Below are positions 26,106 to 33,542 of a stretch of DNA of 64,000 nt, piece by piece. Numbering within the stretch: position 1 is the first letter of the stretch; each line of letters opens with the position of its first letter. Source of the stretch: Lachnospiraceae bacterium (GTDB taxonomy: Bacteria; Bacillota; Clostridia; Lachnospirales; Lachnospiraceae). The position numbers and the translations under genes are program-made. The stretch is from NCBI GenBank assembly GCA_017527205.1, contig JAFXQK010000041.1, positions 62,001 through 126,000 on the forward strand, given 5' to 3'. Under the pieces are notes generated by a model. That model saw only the letters and a program-made list of their open reading frames with translations. It made no database searches and had not been told where the DNA came from.

Positions 26106-26855
26106 ATGGAAGAGAAGCATCAGAAACGAAGAACCAATCACGTGATTATCGTGACTTCGGATGCAGTGGACGCGAACGTCAGACAGTTTAAGATTCGTAC
26201 CTGGGTTTTGGGACTGATCGTAATTGTTTTATTTGCGGCGTTTGGTGCGCTACTTGGTTTTTTGTTTTATGAGGAGAGAATCTGGCAGGCGGCCATTGAC
26301 AAGAGTAATCAGCAACTGCGTGCCATGACGGAGCTTGCCAATGAAAATGCCAAGGTCAAGACGCAGATGGAGGCAAGGGAGCTGGAGCTGAAAGAGCAAA
26401 TCCAAAACCTGGAGAATGAGGTACAGGTTCTTTCCGCAACCCTGAATGAAAAGATTGAGAATGAGAAGAAGCTAACGGAGGAGATCGAAAGCATCAGTCT
26501 TCCGACAGGCTTTCCCATTAACGGATCTGCGACGGACGTCGTGACGGAGGGCGTTGACAGACCCGTGGCGAAGATTACCGCGACGCCCGGGACGATGGTG
26601 GTTGCTACGGCAAAGGGGACGGTCATTGACGTAAAGGATGACGTGCTCTATGGACACAACGTTTGGGTGGATCATGGAAATGGATATGTTACGATTTATC
26701 GCAATCAGGGAGATCCATTTGTGAAGATCGGAGATGAGGTTTATCAGGGAACGACGATTTTCATGATAGAACCAATCGGGACCAGCGTCGGATATCAAAT
26801 CATGCATGACGGAAGCTACGTAAATCCGCTCGACGTGATTGAAATCAAAGGCTGA
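26106..26855 (+). CDS. LytM/M23-like membrane protein, probably inactive as a peptidase
   Basis: 249 residues: a basic cytoplasmic N-terminus, one membrane helix (about 35-58), a periplasm-side coiled coil (about 65-130) and a C-terminal lysostaphin-fold domain (about 155-245) with YGHNVWVDHGNGYVTIYRN and VKIGDEVYQGTTI. Active M23 enzymes need HxGxD and HLHFE-type zinc ligands. Here the first is absent (the region reads PVAKITATPGTMVVATAKG) and the last reads GYQIMHDG, so zinc binding looks lost. The domain order resembles SpoIIQ/EnvC-like regulators or scaffolds. Role is inferred. Confidence 0.75.
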   Translation: MEEKHQKRRTNHVIIVTSDAVDANVRQFKIRTWVLGLIVIVLFAAFGALLGFLFYEERIWQAAIDKSNQQLRAMTELANENAKVKTQMEARELELKEQIQNLENEVQVLSATLNEKIENEKKLTEEIESISLPTGFPINGSATDVVTEGVDRPVAKITATPGTMVVATAKGTVIDVKDDVLYGHNVWVDHGNGYVTIYRNQGDPFVKIGDEVYQGTTIFMIEPIGTSVGYQIMHDGSYVNPLDVIEIKG

Positions 26856-26889
26856 TCCCTAGTGGAAAAAGATTGTTTCTAAATGCGAA

Positions 26890-27180
26890 TTATTTTTGAG
26901 GGAGTCTGTTGAAAACAAGCTCATAACCATCGTTTCCGTAATTTAGGGAACGATTGACACGACTGATGGTCGCCGTGGAGGCTCCGGTTTTTTCCGCAAT
27001 GTCGAGATAGGTTTTGTGATCCCGAAGCATGGAAGCAACCTCAAAGCGCTGGGACAGGGAGAGCAGTTCATTTACGGTACAAAGATCTTCGAAGAACGCA
27101 TAGCATTCATTTCGGTCCTTCAAGGTCAGTATGGCATCAAATAAAGAATCAACGGCTTCCGTTTTGATTTTCTTATTCAT
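26890..27180 (-). CDS. YerC/YecD family TrpR-related regulator
   Basis: 96 residues with the TrpR-superfamily helix-turn-helix: CTVNELLSLSQRFEVASMLRDHKTYLDIAEKTGASTATISRVNRSLNYG. Length and the whole pattern match the Firmicute YerC/YecD group. Target and co-repressor are not known. It is encoded against hisA-LytM and divergent to the DUF1836-type gene. The intergenic region carries a perfect 10-bp inverted repeat that could be its operator. Confidence 0.87.
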   Translation of the reverse strand: MNKKIKTEAVDSLFDAILTLKDRNECYAFFEDLCTVNELLSLSQRFEVASMLRDHKTYLDIAEKTGASTATISRVNRSLNYGNDGYELVFNRLPQK

Positions 27181-27195
27181 GATTTTTCCTCCAAA

Positions 27196-27262
27196 GCTTT
27201 ACTTTGATACTGTAAAGTTTTACATAACTGTATTTTAGCATACTAAAGTTTGAAAGTAAAGC
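27196..27262. promoter_or_regulatory. Perfect inverted repeat upstream of yerC, candidate operator
   Basis: GCTTTACTTT (27196-27205) and AAAGTAAAGC (27253-27262) are exact reverse complements 47 nt apart, with additional AAAGTTT words at 27214 and 27245. A minus-strand promoter (TTTACT-17-TAAAAT) can be drawn between and across the arms, so looping repression is plausible. Confidence 0.45.
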
Positions 27263-27301
27263 CCCCGTGGCAGAGAAATCTGAAAAAAACAAAACAAAAT
27301 C

Positions 27302-27330
27302 TTGCCACGTCGTTTTAAATACTATATAAT
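27302..27330 (+). promoter_or_regulatory. Promoter of the DUF1836-type gene
   Basis: TTGCCA (27302-27307), 17 nt, TATAAT (27325-27330). It covers the start of the longest open frame (27302), which rules out that start and supports the ATG at 27353. Confidence 0.8.
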
Positions 27331-27352
27331 AAGCTTCAGGGAGGTGCCCAAG

Positions 27353-27955
27353 ATGACAATCAATGGAGATGACCTGCTGGGCAGCATACTTGCCAGCTTA
27401 GAGAGAATACAATATATAGAGCCGGAGGACATTCCGGGAATTGACTTATACATGGATCAGGTGACGAGTTTTATGGACAAGCGCCTTCGGTCAACGGTGA
27501 GAAATCCCGGTGATGACAGGATTCTGACGAAGACCATGATTAACAATTACGCGAAGAATGATTTGATTCCACCCCCGGTAAAGAAAAAGTATACCAAGGA
27601 GCACATCTTGCTTCTGATCTTTATCTATTATTATAAGGGGATCTTGTCCATAAATGACATCCAGAAGCTCTTAGAGCCCGTGACAAAGGAGTATTTCCAA
27701 TGTGGGGAGGAGTTTAATCTGGAGAGCGTTTATCGTGAAGTATTGCGTCTGGAGAAGGGGCAGCTTGAGGGACTCAAGGAGGATGTCATCAAGAAATACA
27801 AGGAAGCGGAGCAGACCTATGGGGATGCGCCGAAGGAAGGCAAGGATTTTCTTCAGAAATTTGCATTTATCTGCATGCTGAGCTATGACGTATACGTAAA
27901 AAAGCTCATGATCGAAAAGATGATTGATGAAATGATGTCGCAAAAAAAGGAGTGA
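27353..27955 (+). CDS. DUF1836 domain protein
   Basis: 200 residues from the ATG at 27353, just after GGGAGGTG. The central segment DRILTKTMINNYAKNDLIPPPVKKKYTKEHILLLIFIYYYKGILSINDIQKLLEPV is the DUF1836 pattern, a winged-helix-like (MerR-like) domain that occurs in Firmicutes. DNA binding is likely but not proven. It converges with the HTH gene on the opposite strand and shares a terminator with it. Confidence 0.75.
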   Translation: MTINGDDLLGSILASLERIQYIEPEDIPGIDLYMDQVTSFMDKRLRSTVRNPGDDRILTKTMINNYAKNDLIPPPVKKKYTKEHILLLIFIYYYKGILSINDIQKLLEPVTKEYFQCGEEFNLESVYREVLRLEKGQLEGLKEDVIKKYKEAEQTYGDAPKEGKDFLQKFAFICMLSYDVYVKKLMIEKMIDEMMSQKKE

Positions 27956-27975
27956 CCGCATAAGCGATCACTCTT
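27946..27975. terminator. Bidirectional terminator
   Basis: AAAAGGAGTGACCGC (27946-27960) pairs imperfectly with GCGATCACTCTTTT (27964-27977 region), giving A- and T-rich flanks for both convergent genes. Confidence 0.6.
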
Positions 27976-28456
27976 TTATTTTGACGTTTTTCATGGCCCA
28001 AATCTTTAGGGCATTTGCATTTGCGCTAATTTTATCCAGCGAATCCAGAATGCCTTGGAAATCCTGCTTTTCCCATTCTTGAACGACGCCGTCCTCAGAG
28101 ATGGAGATGAGCGTTGCGCGAATGGATTCGATATCCTTTAAGGAACCTAAAACCTTGAGCGCAAGTCTGTCAAAATCATCAATTTCGACTTCCTGTACGG
28201 TTCCCTTGCCAAGGGGACACTCCCTTGCACAATAAGCATTGCAAAGCTCTGGCGTATTATAAGCCTCTGCCATGGCCTTTACTTCCTCGGGATAGGGCAT
28301 AATGGCGTCTAATTCAATTCTTGCCAGTCTGGTCCGGTCGATGCCAATGAGTTCGGCAGCCTTCTCACGACTCGAGAATTCCTCGTTGCTTTCAGCGGCC
28401 TCGCTTCTTGCCTGATAATACATGTTGTCTGCTGCTTTCGTAGCTTTCTTTCCCAT
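27968..28456 (-). CDS. XRE-type helix-turn-helix protein
   Basis: About 162 residues from the ATG with first base 28456, preceded by GGAGGATACGACGG. An N-terminal HTH reads REKAAELIGIDRTRLARIELDAIMPYPEEVKAMAEAYNTPEL, followed by a Cys-containing stretch YCARECPLG (two cysteines four apart) and a C-terminal helical domain. No known family name. Similar proteins with the NAYCxxxCPLG motif occur widely in Lachnospiraceae. Divergent from potA. Confidence 0.75.
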   Translation of the reverse strand: MGKKATKAADNMYYQARSEAAESNEEFSSREKAAELIGIDRTRLARIELDAIMPYPEEVKAMAEAYNTPELCNAYCARECPLGKGTVQEVEIDDFDRLALKVLGSLKDIESIRATLISISEDGVVQEWEKQDFQGILDSLDKISANANALKIWAMKNVKIKE

Positions 28457-28579
28457 TTTCCGTCGTATCCTCCACCCATAATCAATATCAAATTTGTCAT
28501 TCCTTCTCAAAATGAACCCTTTCTATTTTACCCTTATTTTTGTATCTTGTAAATACATAATTATTGTGAATTTAAGGAT

Positions 28580-28608
28580 TGTACTTACACATGAAACATG
28601 ATAAGATA
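28580..28608 (+). promoter_or_regulatory. Promoter of the potABC operon
   Basis: TTGTAC (28580-28585), 17 nt, TAAGAT (28603-28608), about 37 nt before the GTG start of potA. Confidence 0.65.
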
Positions 28609-28645
28609 ATCGTGATTTGCGTAAGAAACCAGGGAGGAAACGACT

Positions 28646-30106
28646 GTGGATAATAAAAAGGATACGCTGATAGAGTTAAAGCATGTTAAGAAGGTTTTTA
28701 AGGATGGCGTGACGATTATTGAGGATCTGAATCTGGAAATTAAAAAAGGGGAATTTGTAACCCTCCTCGGCCCCTCGGGATGCGGAAAAACGACCATTCT
28801 GCGTATGATTGGAGGCTTTGAAAAGATTTCGGCGGGCGAACTTTTATTAAACGGAAAGGACATCAGCAACCTTCCGCCCAATGAGAGACCGATCAACACG
28901 GTCTTTCAGAAGTATGCTCTTTTTCCTCACCTGAACGTTTATGATAATATTGCCTTTGGACTAAAGATCAAGGGAGCGGATAAAAAGACCCAGGATGAGA
29001 AGGTAAAAAAGGTTTTGGAGATGGTAGACCTTGAGGGCTTTGAGAAGAGAAGCATCAGCACGCTTTCTGGTGGTCAGCAACAGAGAATTGCCATTGCGCG
29101 CGCCATCGTCAATGAGCCTGAGGTACTGCTTTTGGATGAATCCCTAAGCGCATTGGATGCAAAAATGCGTAAGGAGATGCAGATTGAATTAAAAGAGATG
29201 CATAAAAAGCTTGGCATCACCTTTATTTTTGTAACGCATGATCAGGAGGAAGCCCTAACCATGTCTGACAAGGTCGTTGTCATGTCTGACGGCGAGATTC
29301 AGCAAATTGGTACGCCTGAAGATATCTATAACGAGCCCAAGAATCTTTTTGTGGCAGATTTTATTGGTGAGAGCAATATCTTTAAGGGAAAAATGGTCGG
29401 GAAAAAGAAGGTGCAGTTTGACGGCGCCGTATTTGAGTGCGTGGACGATTATCCCGTGGATACCGTCATTGATGCTGTGGTTCGGCCTGAGGACGTGGAG
29501 ATCACGGAGGCGGGAAAGGGGCGCATTCAGGGAGAGGTTATTGCGTGTGACTTTAAGGGAATCTTTTACGTGACGGCCGTGAAAACGGATCGCGCGGAGA
29601 TAGAGATTCATAACCTGAAATCCTTTAAGATTGGGGAAAAGGTTGGCTTGGATTTGGCTCCTGACAGTATTCACATTATTCCTTACGATACCACCATCAA
29701 CCATTATGAGGGAACCTTAGAGAGCTATATTGTCGGTAAGGGCTTCCTTGTGAAGTTTGAGGATTTCGAGCTTTCCGACGTTCCGGCAGCACGCATTTTT
29801 GCAAATTGCACGGAAAAGGAAGAGGGGACAAGCCTGCTTGATGCAGCCGGGAAGGAGATTTCCTGGGAGGGCAGAAAGGTCGTTGCTTCTTTTAAACCGG
29901 AGGATGCCAAGCTCAGTGATGATGCCGAGGCAGGCTTTGTAGCGGGTGACATTAACAGCTTTATTTTCATGGACAATTATTACCATTATCGCGTAAGAAG
30001 CGAATCTGAGGAGGAATACATTGTAAACGACGAGTATCTCTGGAATAGCGGAGACCATGTCAGCATCAGCGTTCCCTTGGAAAAGTTTCAGTTTGAGCTT
30101 AGCTAA
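28646..30106 (+). CDS. potA: Spermidine/putrescine ABC transporter ATP-binding protein, long form
   Basis: 486 residues beginning with a GTG after GGAGGAAACGACT. Walker A is GPSGCGKT (42-49), signature LSGGQQQR (about 140), Walker B LLLDES, H-loop FVTHDQEEAL. A TOBE domain follows (about 280-350). Classical PotA ends near residue 370; here about 120 further residues (from HYEGTLESYIVGKGFLVKF) look like a second regulatory TOBE-like domain. It energises polyamine import with potB and potC, which follow at 17 and 27 nt spacing. Confidence 0.92.
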   Translation: MDNKKDTLIELKHVKKVFKDGVTIIEDLNLEIKKGEFVTLLGPSGCGKTTILRMIGGFEKISAGELLLNGKDISNLPPNERPINTVFQKYALFPHLNVYDNIAFGLKIKGADKKTQDEKVKKVLEMVDLEGFEKRSISTLSGGQQQRIAIARAIVNEPEVLLLDESLSALDAKMRKEMQIELKEMHKKLGITFIFVTHDQEEALTMSDKVVVMSDGEIQQIGTPEDIYNEPKNLFVADFIGESNIFKGKMVGKKKVQFDGAVFECVDDYPVDTVIDAVVRPEDVEITEAGKGRIQGEVIACDFKGIFYVTAVKTDRAEIEIHNLKSFKIGEKVGLDLAPDSIHIIPYDTTINHYEGTLESYIVGKGFLVKFEDFELSDVPAARIFANCTEKEEGTSLLDAAGKEISWEGRKVVASFKPEDAKLSDDAEAGFVAGDINSFIFMDNYYHYRVRSESEEEYIVNDEYLWNSGDHVSISVPLEKFQFELS

Positions 30107-30123
30107 CCTGGGAGGAGAAAAAG

Positions 30124-30942
30124 TTGAAATACACCTTTCATAGAAAACAATTGGCCATTCCCTACGCCATCTTTTTGATCCTGTTTGTTATCCTGCCGCT
30201 TTTGGTCATCATTTTTTATGCCTTTACAAATGATAATGGGCAGGTATCCTTTCATAATTTCATCGCCTTTTTTCAAAGTGGAAAGACGGTTGGCACCCTG
30301 CTTTACAGCATCGTGATCGCCGTGCTGACAACGCTGATCTGCCTTTTGATTGCTTATCCGACGGCCTTTCTTCTTGCAAAGACGGGGATGCGTTCCGGCT
30401 CGGCGCTGCTTTTATTATTCGTGCTTCCCATGTGGATCAACTTTACGCTGAGAATCACGGCGCTCAAGGAAATCCTGACGCTCATCGAGGGGAATCTGGC
30501 GCTGCATCCCTTTGCAAATACCATCATCTGTATGGTTTACGATTTCCTGCCGTTTATGATTATGCCGTTATACAACACTCTGACGAAGCTGGATGACAGC
30601 TATATCGAGGCGGCACAGGATCTTGGCGCGAAAAAGTCACTCGTTTTTTGGAGAGTCATTTTACCCTTGTCGGTGCCCGGTATTGTCAGCGGCGTGACCA
30701 TGGTGTTCCTGCCGTCCATGACGAACTATGTAGTGCTTGACATGGTTTATAACAGCACCTATATCATGGGAAGTCTGATCGGAAGCTATTTTAGTGCCTA
30801 TGACTGGCACAATGGTTCCGTCATTTCCATCATTCTGCTCCTGATCATCTGTGTGATCACCTTTATTTCAAACCGCTATGCGGAGGGAGAGGAAGATTCA
30901 CACGTCAATCCGCTGAAAAAGGCGGAAGCAAGGAAGGGCTGA
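30124..30942 (+). CDS. potB: Spermidine/putrescine ABC transporter permease PotB
   Basis: 272 residues with six membrane segments and the EAA loop EAAQDLGAKKSLVFWRVILPLSVPGI (about 160-185) that contacts PotA. It starts with TTG, six nt after GGGAGGAG; no nearby in-frame ATG fits the N-terminus. Second gene of the potABC operon. Confidence 0.93.
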   Translation: MKYTFHRKQLAIPYAIFLILFVILPLLVIIFYAFTNDNGQVSFHNFIAFFQSGKTVGTLLYSIVIAVLTTLICLLIAYPTAFLLAKTGMRSGSALLLLFVLPMWINFTLRITALKEILTLIEGNLALHPFANTIICMVYDFLPFMIMPLYNTLTKLDDSYIEAAQDLGAKKSLVFWRVILPLSVPGIVSGVTMVFLPSMTNYVVLDMVYNSTYIMGSLIGSYFSAYDWHNGSVISIILLLIICVITFISNRYAEGEEDSHVNPLKKAEARKG

Positions 30943-30969
30943 CTTTTCGATTCGAGGAGGGAAACAACG

Positions 30970-31776
30970 TTGAAGACTCTGAAATTTTTTCAAGGCTTTT
31001 GGATATGGCTGGTGCTCTTGTTTTTATACGCTCCGATATTAATTCTGGCGTTCTATAGCTTTACCAGTGCAACCATGATCGGAAGCATCAGGGAGTTCTC
31101 CCTGGATAATTACGTGACGCTCTTTACGACGCCTGAGCTGGTTGACATGATCATTGGGACATTGCTCCTGGCTGTCGGGGTTGCTTTGCTTTCGACCATT
31201 TTAGGAACCGTAGGTGCCATCGGTAGCTTTTATTCGAGTAAAAAGGTGCGCGGCGCCATTGAACTGAGCAATCAGATTCCCGTGGTCAATGCGGATGTTG
31301 TGACGGGTTTTTCCGTCTGCATCCTGATGATCGCGATTTTTCACGTTCGCAAGGACACCTATGTTCCTTTGGTGATCGGACAAACCGCGCTCTGCGTACC
31401 CTTCGTGTATCTGTCCGTGATTCCGAGATTAAAGAAGATGGATCACCAGCTCTATGAGGCTGCAAGAGACCTTGGATGTACCGTTGGCATGGCCATCTGG
31501 CGCGTCACCATTCCGCAGATCGTGCCTGGTATTACCTCGGGCTTTATGACGGCGATCACATTGTCATTAGACGATTATTTCATTGCAACCTACACGAAGC
31601 CTGCTACCTTCAACACCATCAGTACCTATGTGGTCAATGCGACAAGAGGCTCCCAAACCTCCATCAAAACGGCACTTTGGGCCCTCTCGGCGATTATCTT
31701 TTTGGTAGTTGTACTTTGTGTCGTAGGAGCCAATGTATTCGGAATGCGTGACAAACAAAAAAACGAAACATCCTAA
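30970..31776 (+). CDS. potC: Spermidine/putrescine ABC transporter permease PotC
   Basis: 268 residues, six membrane segments, EAA loop EAARDLGCTVGMAIWRVTIPQIVPGI. Start is TTG behind CGAGGAGGG. The operon's solute-binding protein does not follow directly: a 242-nt gap (31777-32018) intervenes, consisting of an AT-rich stretch with repeated ATAAAA/TCATAAA words and the 73-nt hairpin element. Confidence 0.93.
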   Translation: MKTLKFFQGFWIWLVLLFLYAPILILAFYSFTSATMIGSIREFSLDNYVTLFTTPELVDMIIGTLLLAVGVALLSTILGTVGAIGSFYSSKKVRGAIELSNQIPVVNADVVTGFSVCILMIAIFHVRKDTYVPLVIGQTALCVPFVYLSVIPRLKKMDHQLYEAARDLGCTVGMAIWRVTIPQIVPGITSGFMTAITLSLDDYFIATYTKPATFNTISTYVVNATRGSQTSIKTALWALSAIIFLVVVLCVVGANVFGMRDKQKNETS

Positions 31777-31913
31777 CGAATAACAAAAACGACAATGTTA
31801 TAAAAACAAGTACTAACATTACAATGTCATAAAACAACAAGCTCATAAAATGATAAATTCATTAAATGAAAATTTATAAAATGCTAAATTCATAAATTTA
31901 CAACTGCCAACAC

Positions 31914-31986
31914 CTCGAGGGGAAGGTTTGGACAGTCTTTCTAGGTCAAATGGTTAGTAGAAAGACTGTCCAAACCTAGCCCCGAG
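31914..31986. repeat. 73-nt dispersed hairpin element, copy A
   Basis: Left end CTCGAGGGGAAGGTTTGG, right end CCAAACCTAGCCCCGAG; the arms pair through GGTTTGGACAGTCTTTCTA and its complement around a short loop. Copies with the same 73-nt length lie at 49106 and 51464. It separates potC from potD and could attenuate or stabilise mRNA ends. Confidence 0.85.
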
Positions 31987-32018
31987 TTTAGCGGCTTGAC
32001 ATTGGAAAGGATACGTTC

Positions 32019-33464
32019 GTGAAGAATACAAAAGGAATCGGTAAGAAGAATATGCTAAAGAAGTGTCTTCCTTGGATTCTGGGGCTTGGGCTTTCGCTGG
32101 GGCTAACCGCCTGTGGACAGGAGGGGGAAAGCGAGGTCATTACCTTACGTGTGGCAAACTGGGAAGAATATATCGACGAGGGCGAATGGGACGAGGAGGA
32201 TGCCTATGAATTCTCTGACGGAACGGTAATCTGCCCCGAAAATAGCATCGTTGAGGACTTTGAAGAATGGTATTATGAGACCTATGGACAAAGGGTTGTA
32301 GTGGAGTATTCGACCTTTGGTACAAATGAGGAGCTCTATAACCAGATTACCATTGGCGACGTTTATGACCTTGTTTGTCCTTCGGAGTACATGATCATGA
32401 AGATGCTTCGTGAGGGAATGCTGACACCGTATTCTGAGGCATTTTTTGACACAAGGAAGCCTGAAAACTATTATGCAAATGGCGTGTCGCCCTTTATTGC
32501 TGAGGTGTATGACGGACTCACCATAGACGGGCAAAAGGTGAATCAATACGCTGCAGGCTATATGTGGGGAACCCTTGGACTTGTTTACAATCCTGAGGAA
32601 GTGACGGCAGAGCAGGCCTCTTCCTGGAAGCTTCTTTTGGATAAGGATTTGTATCGCCGCATTACCGTTAAGGACAGTGTCAGAGATGCCTTTTTTGCCG
32701 CTGCCAGCATTCATTTTCATGACGAGATTACGGCACGGGAATTCGTAAATCAGGAAAACTATTCAGAGGCACTGCACGAATATTTAAATCGCACGGATCA
32801 GGAGACGGTGGATGCTTCGGAGGAGATTTTAAGTGCGATCAAAAGAAACGTTTATTCCTTTGAGACGGATGCAGGTAAGGCAGACATGGTGACGGGGAAG
32901 GTTGTGGCAAATCAACAGTGGTCCGGCGATGCCGTGTACACCATGGACCAGGCGGAGGAGGATGATCTGGAGCTTTGCTACAGCGTGCCCGAGGAGTCCA
33001 CGAACCTTTGGTTTGATGGCTGGGTTATGCTGTCAGAGGGCCTTGGCGAGGATTCCAGAAAGCAGCAGGTTGCCGAGGCGTTTGTCAACTTTGTATCCAT
33101 GCCTAAAAATGTCATTCGAAACATGACATATATCGGTTATACATCGGTTATTTCCGGCGGTGAAAGCAATCTGGTTTTGGAATATGTTGAGGAAACCTAT
33201 GGCGCGGATCACGAGGAGGAAGAGGAAGAACTGGTGGAGTATGACGTCAGCTATTTCTTTGGGGAGGATAAGGATGCCGTGATTTTGACAACGGAGGATC
33301 AGACAAGGCGTCAGCTGTATGCACAGTATCCCAGTCAGGACGTAGTTGACCGCAGCGTCGTCATGGAATGCTTTGACAAAGAGGGCAATGAGAGGATGAA
33401 CCGTATGTGGACCAACGTCCGTTGCTTTGACCTGAAGAATTGGTTCGAGATATTGTTTCAGTAG
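32019..33464 (+). CDS. potD: Spermidine/putrescine-binding lipoprotein PotD, long form
   Basis: 481 residues, GTG start after GGAAAGGA. A lipoprotein signal ends in LGLGLSLGLTAC, anchoring the mature protein outside the membrane. The periplasmic-binding-protein fold starts LRVANWEEYID and contains YSTFGTNEELYNQI and NQQWSGDAVYTMDQA, typical for PotD. It is about 130 residues longer than E. coli PotD, with an acidic insert near residues 50-70 and an acidic stretch EEEEEELVEYDV before an extended C-terminal segment. It captures polyamines for potABC. Also starts with a non-ATG codon, like the other three pot genes. Confidence 0.9.
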   Translation: MKNTKGIGKKNMLKKCLPWILGLGLSLGLTACGQEGESEVITLRVANWEEYIDEGEWDEEDAYEFSDGTVICPENSIVEDFEEWYYETYGQRVVVEYSTFGTNEELYNQITIGDVYDLVCPSEYMIMKMLREGMLTPYSEAFFDTRKPENYYANGVSPFIAEVYDGLTIDGQKVNQYAAGYMWGTLGLVYNPEEVTAEQASSWKLLLDKDLYRRITVKDSVRDAFFAAASIHFHDEITAREFVNQENYSEALHEYLNRTDQETVDASEEILSAIKRNVYSFETDAGKADMVTGKVVANQQWSGDAVYTMDQAEEDDLELCYSVPEESTNLWFDGWVMLSEGLGEDSRKQQVAEAFVNFVSMPKNVIRNMTYIGYTSVISGGESNLVLEYVEETYGADHEEEEEELVEYDVSYFFGEDKDAVILTTEDQTRRQLYAQYPSQDVVDRSVVMECFDKEGNERMNRMWTNVRCFDLKNWFEILFQ

Positions 33465-33542
33465 TTTGGCAAATTGCAATGCCAATACGGCAATACAAGT
33501 ATAGTAAAACATAGAAAGAATTTGAGAGTAGGAAAAGATAGA

